A stretch of 10,163 nt of DNA from Euryarchaeota archaeon UBA124 (GTDB taxonomy: Archaea; Thermoplasmatota; Poseidoniia; Poseidoniales; Poseidoniaceae), in NCBI GenBank assembly GCA_002502215.1, contig DAPT01000127.1, forward strand, positions 1 to 10,163, in the 5' to 3' direction. The translations under genes were made by a program, and so were the position numbers. The notes beneath the pieces were generated by a model. It was not told where the DNA came from. It worked only from the letters and a program-made list of their open reading frames with translations, and ran no database searches. Positions within the stretch are counted from its first letter, which is position 1; every line of letters begins with the position of its first letter. This document shows positions 1-7,078 of the stretch, one piece after another.

Positions 1-1083
1 GGTGGAACGATTGCCTCAAAAGTCGATTACACCACAGGCGCAGTAACCGCTCAATTCGAACCATCTGAGCTTGTCGAACACGTCCCAGAGTTACTGAAGA
101 TGACAAATCTCGACGTGCACAAAATAGGAAATATGTTCAGTGAAGACATCCGTCCGAATCACTGGAATCAAATCATTGACGCAACCGAGAAAGCCTTCGC
201 AGACGGATGCACTGGAGTCGTTGTAACGCACGGCACGGATACACTGCATTTGACTGCCTCCGCTGTCGCATTTGCGTGGTGTGGAAAAGGTGGCAACCCA
301 CCGGGCCCTATCGCTTTCGTTGGCTCTCAGCGCTCAAGTGACAGAGCATCCTCCGATGCTGCTCAGAATCTTATTTCTGCGGTTAAGTGGGCTGCTGAAG
401 GGCCACGACCAACAGGTGTACTGAGTGATGCAGTTGTCGTTTCAATGCATCAAACGAGCGATGATGGGGCATGTTCCATTCATTCTGCAACAGGTGTGCG
501 AAAACTGCATTCAAGTCGACGTGATGCATTCCGGCCAGTCAATACGATGCCGCTTGCAACCGTGCGTATCGACAATGAGAACGTCGACCTCGACCTTGAG
601 CATCATTACAACGAGGCTCGGTCAAACACAGTTCCGAGGGAAATTACATCCACTGCAGAACGTTTCGATGACAAGATTGTAATTCGACAACTTGTTGCTG
701 GGCCATGGCTTACCAAACAAGAAATTGTCGACGCTGTTTCTTCCAAGACCGATGCACTCGTGATTCATGGGACAGGTCTTGGGCATCTTCCAATCGAAGA
801 TTCGAACGGTGACACCCCACAAAATCTTGAACTCCGAGATGCGATTGAACAGTTGAACATCCCTGCCCTGATTGTCAATCAATGCATCCACGGGCCGGTG
901 AACATGAACGTTTACTCCAAGGGAAGAATCCAACAAGAAATCGGTCTTCTTGGCCACGGAATTACGTCTTCTCCAGAAGCGGCCATTATGAAACTTCATT
1001 TCGCATTATCAAATGGAATGGATGTTGGTTTGGTTATGTCTCAAAATCTGATTGGTGAACAGCAACAAACCATTCTTGACTGA
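1..1083 (+). CDS. gatD: Glu-tRNA(Gln) amidotransferase subunit D (GatD), 5' end outside the window
   Basis: The reading frame is open from base 1 to the TGA at 1081-1083, giving 360 visible residues. The ATG at 100 is internal. The fragment begins with GGTIAS, the asparaginase-fold motif carrying the first catalytic Thr (visible residue 3). HGTDT follows at about 77-81 with the second Thr and the Asp, and the expected Lys lies in VRKLHSS near 168. VGSQRSSDR, SRRDAF and QCIHGPVNMNVYSKGR are GatD-type blocks that set it apart from plain L-asparaginase. In the family, GatD releases ammonia from glutamine and GatE uses it to convert Glu-tRNA(Gln) to Gln-tRNA(Gln) in the cytoplasm. This two-subunit enzyme is confined to archaea, so the gene argues for an archaeal host. 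GatD is usually a little over 400 residues, so only the N-terminal barrel domain (roughly 60-80 residues) should be missing. gatE is not in the window. The C-terminus looks complete. Confidence 0.95.
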   Translation, partial: GGTIASKVDYTTGAVTAQFEPSELVEHVPELLKMTNLDVHKIGNMFSEDIRPNHWNQIIDATEKAFADGCTGVVVTHGTDTLHLTASAVAFAWCGKGGNPPGPIAFVGSQRSSDRASSDAAQNLISAVKWAAEGPRPTGVLSDAVVVSMHQTSDDGACSIHSATGVRKLHSSRRDAFRPVNTMPLATVRIDNENVDLDLEHHYNEARSNTVPREITSTAERFDDKIVIRQLVAGPWLTKQEIVDAVSSKTDALVIHGTGLGHLPIEDSNGDTPQNLELRDAIEQLNIPALIVNQCIHGPVNMNVYSKGRIQQEIGLLGHGITSSPEAAIMKLHFALSNGMDVGLVMSQNLIGEQQQTILD

Positions 1084-1095
1084 GCGATTCGATGA

Positions 1096-1112
1096 AGAAC
1101 CTTATCGGTTCT
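1096..1112 (+). other. small hairpin in the gatD-carboxylase gap
   Basis: AGAACC (1096-1101) and GGTTCT (1107-1112) form a perfect 6 bp stem with a 5-base loop inside the 38 bp gap between gatD and the carboxylase gene, ending 9 bases before the next ATG. There is no T-tract after it, so it does not look like a terminator. It could affect translation of the downstream gene, or it may be chance. Confidence 0.3.
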
Positions 1113-1121
1113 GCTTAATAC

Positions 1122-2684
1122 ATGGCGAGCCCAAATGGTGACCCTCTTGCCGAGTTAAGGTCGCGTCGAGAACGGGCCCGTGCCGGTGGAGGGCGCAAAG
1201 CATTGGAGTCCATTCGTGCAACAGGGCGAGGGACCGCCAGAGACCGAATCGATTTGCTGGTGGATCCAAATTCCTTCGTCGAAGTTGACACTTTTGTCAC
1301 TCACCGTACCATGGATCACAATATGTTTCTTCACCAAACACTCGGCGACGGTGTCGTCACAGGTCACGGAACCATTGATGGTCGGCGAGTTTATTGCTTT
1401 GCACAAGACTTCAGTGTGCATGGTGGTTCAATGGGCGAAATGCATGCAAAGAAAATTGCAAAGCTTGTCGAAATGGCTGAACGTTCGAAAACGCCCTTGG
1501 TCTGTGTTTGGGACGGCGGTGGACAGCGTGCACACGATGGTATCGACGCCTTAGCTGGTACTGGGGAGTTGCTTGACCGATTGGTGCAATGCAGCGGCAG
1601 AGTCCCTATCATCAGCCTTGTACTTGGTCCCGTAGTTGGAGTCTCAGCTCTTGCAGCAAGCCTTTCTGATTTTACAATTCTAGGGGAGGAACACGGACAA
1701 CTCTTCCTTTCCTCGCCGCTCGAAACCCCTGAGGTTCAACGAGGTGAAGTTGACGCAGCAGGATTGGGCGGTGCAGCCCTTCATGCCTCACGTTCGGGTA
1801 TTGCCTGTTTGGTTGCCGATGATGAGGACGATGCGTTTTTCTTGGTGCAGGAAATTCTCTCGTATCTACCTGATCACAACGATGCTGAGCCACCTTTCGT
1901 GCCTACCGAAGATCCCATCAGCCGTCTCAACGACGAACTCGAGGCCTTGGTTCCGGACAATCCCAATCGCCCGTACAACATGGTTAGCGTCGTTGAGGAA
2001 GTAGTTGATGATGGCGAATTTCTCGAATTGTTTCCAAATTATGCTGAAAACATCATCATTGGGTTTGCAAGACTCGAGGGACGTAGCATAGGCGTTGTAG
2101 GGAATCAACCAAACGTTCTTGCTGGCTGTTTGGACATTGACGCATCGATCAAAGCTGCGCGGTTTATTCGGCTTTGCGACGCATTCAACATTCCTCTCGT
2201 CACGTTTGAAGACGTACCTGGTTTCCTGCCAGGGGTTGTGCAAGAATGGGGCGGAATCATCCGTCATGGCGCAAAATTGCTGTTCGCCTATGCTGAGGCC
2301 ACTGTTCCAAAACTCACTCTTGTCACTCGGAAAGCCTACGGTGGGGCATATCTCGCCATGTCTTGCAAGCATTTGCAAAGCGATTACAACGTTGCTTGGC
2401 CCACGGCAGAACTTGCAGTGATGGGAGCCGAGGGTGCCGTCAACATCATCCATCGACGAGAAATTAATGCCGTTGATGATGCTCAAAAGGAGGAGGTACG
2501 TCAACGATTGGTCGATGAATACAAGGCCAAATTTGGTGACCCTTATGTCGCTGCCCGCAACGGCTGGCTCGACGATGTCATCGAGCCAAATGAAAGCCGT
2601 CTCAGACTCTGCCGCGCACTTTCGATTCTACGCTCAAAGCGTGAATGGAGTCCGCCGAAGAAACACGGAAACATTCCACTATGA
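1122..2684 (+). CDS. acyl-CoA carboxylase carboxyltransferase (beta) subunit, PccB/MmdA family
   Basis: The 520-residue protein matches the usual length and two-domain crotonase-like layout of propionyl-CoA carboxylase beta chains. Such chains move the carboxyl group from carboxybiotin to an acyl-CoA in the cytoplasm. Family blocks seen in order are ARDRIDLL (39-46), GDGVVTGHG (75-83), QDFSVHGGSMG (95-105), LSYLPDHN (246-253), EDVPGFLPG (363-371), RKAYGGAYLAMS (403-414) and the C-terminal KKHGNIPL. The C-domain Gly-Ala pair (408-409) is intact. Three positions are unusual. The normally DSGGAR block reads DGGGQR (131-136). The usual N-domain Gly-Gly reads Gly173-Val174. The acyl-specificity residue, Asp in propionyl-specific enzymes, is Leu411. 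The acyl substrate therefore cannot be assigned from sequence. No biotin carboxylase or biotin carrier gene is nearby. The ATG lies 38 bp after gatD, so co-transcription is plausible. The last six bases overlap the end of the convergent gene. Confidence 0.93.
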   Translation: MASPNGDPLAELRSRRERARAGGGRKALESIRATGRGTARDRIDLLVDPNSFVEVDTFVTHRTMDHNMFLHQTLGDGVVTGHGTIDGRRVYCFAQDFSVHGGSMGEMHAKKIAKLVEMAERSKTPLVCVWDGGGQRAHDGIDALAGTGELLDRLVQCSGRVPIISLVLGPVVGVSALAASLSDFTILGEEHGQLFLSSPLETPEVQRGEVDAAGLGGAALHASRSGIACLVADDEDDAFFLVQEILSYLPDHNDAEPPFVPTEDPISRLNDELEALVPDNPNRPYNMVSVVEEVVDDGEFLELFPNYAENIIIGFARLEGRSIGVVGNQPNVLAGCLDIDASIKAARFIRLCDAFNIPLVTFEDVPGFLPGVVQEWGGIIRHGAKLLFAYAEATVPKLTLVTRKAYGGAYLAMSCKHLQSDYNVAWPTAELAVMGAEGAVNIIHRREINAVDDAQKEEVRQRLVDEYKAKFGDPYVAARNGWLDDVIEPNESRLRLCRALSILRSKREWSPPKKHGNIPL

Positions 2685-5378
2685 TTCGTTCAATCGAGCT
2701 TCGACTCGAGCGAGTAAACCTCCAGATGAAGGCTCGAAATCCGGTTCCTCTGGAGGTTTCTTGAATTGAAGCAGCAACCAGCAAACGGCTGCAAAAAGCG
2801 GTACAATGATGAGTGCTGCGATCAAGATGTTACCAGAGCCTGAATCAGTTTCATATGTTATCGTGGAGGTTGATTGCCCATCAGCAACAAAGTATTGCAC
2901 ACGTGTAGAAACATCGGCAAAGGATGAATCCTTGGCGATGATATCGATGTTCAAGATATCTGCAGGTTGAAGATTGACCTCAACAATCTCTGAACAGAAA
3001 CCATCCGCATCGCATGTTCGTACACCGGTTACTTCGTTGCCATTAAGACGAAGGGTGACGTTCATTTCACCTCCATCTGCATCAGCCCACATCCATGCTA
3101 TCGAAAGATGAGAATCATTGGTTTGTTCAACCGACGCGTTGGATAGAACTGGACGGTCGGGTTGAGGCTCGATTGTAATGTTGAGAATCTTTGAGAAAAC
3201 CACAGAACCATCGGTCACGTTCAACCACCATCCTGCATCGGTGCCCCACTCATCAAGAAGTGCTGAGACGAGCAATTCTTGACCGGATAATGCAGCCATT
3301 GCCTTTGAAGTCCCAGCGGATTCAACCGACCAGGACAGGGCATCTCCGTCCGCATCGTATGCAAATGCAGTAAGGTCGACAAGCAATGTTTCTTCTTCGC
3401 TCATTTCAAGCGACCAAGCCGTTTCATCAACAACGAACTCGTCATCAACAGCTTCGATTCGTAAGGGTACATCAGCAATCAATGGTGTGTTGTATCCATC
3501 CGAAATAGAGAGTTGCAATACTTCCGCACCAAACGCATCAGGGAGTGGTGTGAATTCGATTACGGGAAGGTCGTTTGACACATTCCATGCAAGTAAACCT
3601 CCAACCCCTTCACTCTCACCGTTGATAAGCACGGTCAGCGGTTGTTGTTCTGGGTCTTCGAAATAATCGAGATACGAGAGCAAGATGCTTTCTCCGTCTT
3701 CAGTAAGTGTTTGTTGATCAATTGTTGATAATTGAATAATCTGGTCGTTGATGGGAAGCACACGTCCCTGAAGTGTGACGTTCACCTGATCGAGTATCTC
3801 ACCGTCGGCTTCCAAATCGAGTTCGATACGAGTGGAACCTTCCCACTCCTCATCCACCGAATGGTACAGGGTCACAGATGATTGATCGGGATTAATCACG
3901 ACGTTGAAATGGGACGCGTTCTCAAGAACCGTTGCATTAAGGATTCGTACGGATTGACCATCGGGGTCGGATGCGATTTCAGAAGCATTCAATACGACCG
4001 ACCCCCGTTGTGGTACAACAAATTCCGGCAATGGTTCGACAAATTCTATTGGGGCATTGGTTCGGTTAAAATCAAAGCTCGCAAATCCCGTCCCACCCTC
4101 TACAGAGACGACAAGTCGCAATTCATGAGGACCCGGGGCGATTCCTTCCATTGGTACAGTACAAGACACATTTTGATTCAAAATCGTGGCTTGGAATATC
4201 GTTACGTTGTCCAAGAGACAGTGTCCTTCAACGGTCCATTCTGAAGGAAGATCAGCGTAAACATCTCCGTTTCGCATCGACCAAAGAGCATCAAATTTGG
4301 CATTGTCTTGAGGTGAAAAAATCGTTCCGTTGAGACTGGTCACGTTTGTGATGCGAATTAATTTCGCATCGTCCAGTAACTCATCCACATAGCCGTTCGA
4401 ATCCGATGAGGAGTAAAGATTGTTTTCTCGATTAAACGCCTCTCGGAATTTTGAATGATCGCCTCGCAATGTTAAATCGAAGTACGGCAGGATGTGATCC
4501 ATTGCATGATCGATTTGTTCTTCTTGGGTCATCGATGCATCACCATCGTTGAAGTTTTCAAGGAATGAGGATGTATCTTGGTATTGGTAGTGATTGGCTC
4601 CAAGCGAATGCAAAATTTGCCACGCCAAGCCATCAACGTTTTCCAATACTGGGATGACATTTTCTGTCGCTGGAGCGACTTCATCAGCGCTTCCAGTGAT
4701 GTACAAGGCAACGTTTGGCATCGCTCCGCTTGAAATAATTGGATCCTGAACCGATTCTACCTGCATAGCCAATCCAACCAATGCTCGAGGTGGTTCAAGT
4801 GTACCATCCGTCACCAAATTATCCCAGTTGATGTAAACGTTGCTTGCCCAGGTTGCACCATATCCGTGACCAATTAACCCCCAATGCTTCTCGTCGACGG
4901 AACCAAACATTCCAAGAACAACATCGTTGGTCTGGTTTGCAGCATTCATCCAAGACTGGACGTCCAGTATGGATTCAATCAGGCTTTGCCATGTTGGATT
5001 CGTCTCTGAGTTGAGTTCCGTATGGATGTAAACCATCGTTCCTCGCTGAGCGATTCGGGTTGAAATGAGCATGTAGTTATCAGGTGATTCGTTCTCGTCA
5101 ATGAGCAACAAAACCCATGGGAATGGGCCGTTACCAGCCATTTCCTGCTCTTCTCCACTCTGGAGCGCAGGGTAGACCAATCGATGGTCTGCTTCGAATG
5201 ACCCGCCTTGTTGGTCAAAATCAACGTAACCTACTGGATAGTCCACTCCTGTGTGCGTAGGTTGGAAATTCATATCCTCTTCAGGAACAGCTGCAGAGGT
5301 TGACAGTATGGAGAAAAACAACAAGCAAACCAGGAGGAGTGCCCGCTCTCTCATGAGTGGCTGTTCATGCTTGGACAT
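2679..5378 (-). CDS. large secreted, C-terminally membrane-anchored protein with hydrolase-like and cadherin/Ig-like domains
   Basis: This 899-residue protein has a signal peptide (hydrophobic 13-30, likely cleavage after the Ala-Ala near 30), a long ectodomain, one membrane helix at about 851-872 and a 27-residue Lys/Glu-rich cytoplasmic tail. Residues about 55-300 resemble an alpha/beta-hydrolase of the PETase/PAF-acetylhydrolase/chlorophyllase kind: a strand-rich start, an elbow GHGYG (170-174), a probable acid in TGSADEVAP (Asp232) and a His in GANHY (His263). The elbow residue is Gly172 rather than Ser, so hydrolysis by the normal mechanism is unlikely. Residues about 340-835 form several beta-sandwich units with Ca-binding-like DPDG (471), DADGD (675) and DADGG (766) motifs, as in cadherin-like or tandem-95 repeats. 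Two cysteine pairs (388/406, 789/795) could form disulphides. Seventeen N-X-S/T sequons suggest S-layer-style glycosylation. A second ATG at codon 9 (5352-5354) would give a more standard signal peptide. The function is unknown; surface binding or adhesion is an inference. Confidence 0.88.
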   Translation of the reverse strand: MSKHEQPLMRERALLLVCLLFFSILSTSAAVPEEDMNFQPTHTGVDYPVGYVDFDQQGGSFEADHRLVYPALQSGEEQEMAGNGPFPWVLLLIDENESPDNYMLISTRIAQRGTMVYIHTELNSETNPTWQSLIESILDVQSWMNAANQTNDVVLGMFGSVDEKHWGLIGHGYGATWASNVYINWDNLVTDGTLEPPRALVGLAMQVESVQDPIISSGAMPNVALYITGSADEVAPATENVIPVLENVDGLAWQILHSLGANHYQYQDTSSFLENFNDGDASMTQEEQIDHAMDHILPYFDLTLRGDHSKFREAFNRENNLYSSSDSNGYVDELLDDAKLIRITNVTSLNGTIFSPQDNAKFDALWSMRNGDVYADLPSEWTVEGHCLLDNVTIFQATILNQNVSCTVPMEGIAPGPHELRLVVSVEGGTGFASFDFNRTNAPIEFVEPLPEFVVPQRGSVVLNASEIASDPDGQSVRILNATVLENASHFNVVINPDQSSVTLYHSVDEEWEGSTRIELDLEADGEILDQVNVTLQGRVLPINDQIIQLSTIDQQTLTEDGESILLSYLDYFEDPEQQPLTVLINGESEGVGGLLAWNVSNDLPVIEFTPLPDAFGAEVLQLSISDGYNTPLIADVPLRIEAVDDEFVVDETAWSLEMSEEETLLVDLTAFAYDADGDALSWSVESAGTSKAMAALSGQELLVSALLDEWGTDAGWWLNVTDGSVVFSKILNITIEPQPDRPVLSNASVEQTNDSHLSIAWMWADADGGEMNVTLRLNGNEVTGVRTCDADGFCSEIVEVNLQPADILNIDIIAKDSSFADVSTRVQYFVADGQSTSTITYETDSGSGNILIAALIIVPLFAAVCWLLLQFKKPPEEPDFEPSSGGLLARVEARLNES

Positions 5379-5400
5379 TTGATTGTTGCAGGCGATTGCA

Positions 5401-6387
5401 TCAGTTTTCCTCGAGTTTGTGTTCCATTGAAATTAACCAAGTCATCAATTGCTCGAGACTTGGGAGGTTCTGAGAGATATCGGGCGCCCACAAACTACGC
5501 CAGCTCTCTAGATGTTGCGCTGCCAACATCCACCTCCCGTCGATTTGACTGAGATCCGGCAATAGGTGGTCGAACCGTTCCTCGAGGGAACCCTTTAGTG
5601 GAGAATAGATTGGATTGAGAATGTACTTCGAGTTGGGATCGGCTTTCAAAGAACCTTCTGCATCAAACACAAGGTCGAAGTTTGCATCGTTTCCGCTTTT
5701 TGTGTTGGCCAAGGTTGCCGGCAATTGTCGTTTTCCTCCGAGCGATACGACTTTTCCCCCACTCTTTATCCAAGCCGACGCAACGGAGCGCGCTGCACCT
5801 CCACCTCCGTTAATACCAAGCAGTGCACCTTTGGAAACATCAATACCGAAGTGATAGGCTGTGTGAACGATTGCATGGCCGTCGGTCGTTGCGCAATACC
5901 ATCCTTGTCCAGTGTATCGAAGTGTGTTGACTGAGAGGATGTCAATCGCTTCGTCAATTGGCGAGAAAACCATGCTTTGTATTTGGTGCTTAAGCGGTGC
6001 GGTAAGGTTGAGCCATACCTCACTGGAGGATGATCGATCGGGCAATTGAAAGCTTGAAAATATGCGTTCGGGTGTTTCCATTTTCGCAACCAGACCATCA
6101 TGAGCCTCGAGATGAATTATGCTCGATGCACGATGCTGGAGTTGCGATTGAAAGGTTCTCAGATTCTTCTGCGCCGGAGCCCAAGTTGGCTGATTTTTGT
6201 TGTGTTCAATGTATGCCCATCCAAGCAATTCATCGATGTGATTTGTCTCAAGGTTGGTAACGGATAAAGCGTTGAGCTGTGAGAGGTGACCTTTGTGTCG
6301 CATGTGTGCAAGTACAAGGTTGAACAAGATTGGGGACAGTGTGTGGCTGATTGGCGAGCCGCCTACAGCGTATCTCAAACCGTCCAT
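5401..6387 (-). CDS. aroE: shikimate dehydrogenase-like protein (AroE family, divergent)
   Basis: The 328-residue protein carries the AroE signature set in order. GSPISHTLSP (10-19) is the substrate loop, NLTAPLK (127-133) holds the catalytic Lys133, SVNTL (152-156) binds shikimate, TTDG (167-170) holds the catalytic Asp169, GINGGGGAARS (191-201) is the NADP-binding glycine loop, and AAQHLESW (289-296) holds the C-terminal substrate Gln291. The family reduces 3-dehydroshikimate to shikimate with NADPH in the pathway to chorismate and aromatic amino acids. Typical AroE is about 270-290 residues with the catalytic Lys near 65, so this one carries about 65 extra residues between the substrate loop and Lys133. 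The usual SKS triad in the loop reads T-L-S, so it is divergent and quinate or another substrate cannot be excluded. No other aro genes are present. It lies 22 bp upstream of the large surface-protein gene on the same strand and is probably co-transcribed with it. Confidence 0.88.
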   Translation of the reverse strand: MDGLRYAVGGSPISHTLSPILFNLVLAHMRHKGHLSQLNALSVTNLETNHIDELLGWAYIEHNKNQPTWAPAQKNLRTFQSQLQHRASSIIHLEAHDGLVAKMETPERIFSSFQLPDRSSSSEVWLNLTAPLKHQIQSMVFSPIDEAIDILSVNTLRYTGQGWYCATTDGHAIVHTAYHFGIDVSKGALLGINGGGGAARSVASAWIKSGGKVVSLGGKRQLPATLANTKSGNDANFDLVFDAEGSLKADPNSKYILNPIYSPLKGSLEERFDHLLPDLSQIDGRWMLAAQHLESWRSLWAPDISQNLPSLEQLMTWLISMEHKLEEN

Positions 6388-6407
6388 GCTTACACTTTGG
6401 AGTCATT

Positions 6408-6417
6408 GTTCATGAAC
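6408..6417. promoter_or_regulatory. perfect 10 bp palindrome upstream of aroE, possible operator
   Basis: GTTCATGAAC is a perfect palindrome in the 107 bp divergent region. Its near edge is 21 bases upstream of the aroE start codon. The position is compatible with a dimeric repressor site overlapping the aroE promoter or leader. Only one copy was noticed, so regulatory function is speculative. Confidence 0.25.
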
Positions 6418-6440
6418 GTCTGCTTTACGCATCTTGCATC

Positions 6441-6448
6441 AAATATAG
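6441..6448. promoter_or_regulatory. TATA-like element in the divergent intergenic region
   Basis: AAATATAG is the most A/T-rich box in the 107 bp between the divergent starts at 6387 (aroE) and 6495 (small membrane protein). Rightward transcription starting about 25 bases downstream would give a leader of about 25 bases containing GAAGGGA (6475-6481) before the ATG. Read leftward, the box is CTATATTT and would place a start site about 33 bases before aroE. Which gene it serves cannot be told from sequence. Confidence 0.35.
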
Positions 6449-6494
6449 AGAATGCAGGCCATGTATTCAAAAAGAAGGGAGTTATGGGTATATC

Positions 6495-6797
6495 ATGGCA
6501 GCGGCTGAACGTGGTTCTTTTCTCTGGATGATGTTTGCTATCACGCAAGTGTTTCTCTCAATCAAACTCGTGGGTGAGGTCGAGGGGTGGATTACGACCC
6601 TGTTCGGCGGTGGTGCGGCAGCTGCATTCATGTTGGCGTTGATCGTCTTCCGACAGGAACAGCGCGACCTCCTACTCAATCCACTCAAGATGAGCCGAGA
6701 GGTTCACGATGATGCAATCAAGGGCCAGGGCAAAGGTGTTGGATTCGGTGTTGGCCTATGGATTGTATCGTTGATTTTCTTGCTCGCCGCAGTCTGA
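6495..6797 (+). CDS. small multi-pass membrane protein of unknown function, first gene of the flotillin cluster
   Basis: I do not recognise a family. From the ATG at 6495 the product is 100 residues with about three hydrophobic segments: 9-23, about 33-52 (rich in Gly/Ala, GGGAAAAF) and about 82-100 at the C-terminus. A charged segment (53-80, RQEQRD to KGQGKG) lies between the second and third. The frame stays open upstream to an ATG at 6351. That start would overlap the first codons of the divergent aroE gene and add a non-hydrophobic, cysteine-containing stretch that does not resemble the rest, so 6495 is preferred. A purine-rich GAAGGGA lies 13 bases before it. The next gene begins 16 bp downstream, and the run continues to the NfeD-like and flotillin genes, so a role in the same membrane assembly is a reasonable guess. 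Confidence 0.75.
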   Translation: MAAAERGSFLWMMFAITQVFLSIKLVGEVEGWITTLFGGGAAAAFMLALIVFRQEQRDLLLNPLKMSREVHDDAIKGQGKGVGFGVGLWIVSLIFLLAAV

Positions 6798-6813
6798 TTG
6801 TTGGGCGGAGAAC

Positions 6814-7065
6814 ATGATTCCCATCGATCCCGGAACGGTTGCGACGATTCGTGCCATTGACGAGGGATCGGAAGAATTGTTTGGAGGATTCTGGCCATTC
6901 ATTCGCCGAACGTTGATGTTGTTTCTCCCCCTTTGGGTGTTCTTGTTGCTGTGGGCTGCAGATATGCCCAACATCATCTCAGCACTATTCTCTGGCCTCT
7001 CGTTATCGATTATTGTCGCCATAGAACGGTACAAATTACGAGAGATTGCAGGAAAAGACAATTAA
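6814..7065 (+). CDS. small two-helix membrane protein of unknown function, second gene of the flotillin cluster
   Basis: The 83-residue protein is not a family I recognise. Residues 1-30 form a polar N-terminus (IDPGTVATIRAIDEGSEELF), followed by two hydrophobic helices at about 32-50 and 53-70. The helices are joined by a short Ala-Asp-Met-Pro turn, and a basic tail (ERYKLREIAGKDN) follows. Such a hairpin would put both ends on the same side of the membrane, probably the cytoplasm by the positive-inside rule. The start codon has GGCGGAG just upstream (6804-6810), a plausible ribosome-binding sequence. It begins 16 bp after the preceding small membrane gene and ends 13 bp before the likely start of the NfeD-like gene. 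Compact spacing and shared membrane character suggest one operon. Confidence 0.75.
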   Translation: MIPIDPGTVATIRAIDEGSEELFGGFWPFIRRTLMLFLPLWVFLLLWAADMPNIISALFSGLSLSIIVAIERYKLREIAGKDN

Positions 7066-7078
7066 TGACTGGCGGTTG

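Noticed and set aside
1866..2504. 212-codon open frame on the minus strand
   Set aside because: It lies entirely opposite the carboxyltransferase gene, whose plus-strand translation matches family motifs throughout. The antisense product shows no recognisable domain.
3191..4333. Several plus-strand open frames of 60-120 codons inside the surface-protein gene
   Set aside because: All are opposite a continuous 899-codon gene with a signal peptide, repeats and a membrane anchor. None has a recognisable motif.
6351..6494. N-terminal extension of the first small membrane protein from an ATG at 6351
   Set aside because: It would overlap the start of the divergent aroE gene and covers the likely promoter region. 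The added residues do not resemble the rest of the protein.
7046..7078. TTG start extending the NfeD-like protein into the previous gene
   Set aside because: It requires a rarer start codon and a 20-base overlap, while two ATGs lie just downstream of the preceding stop.
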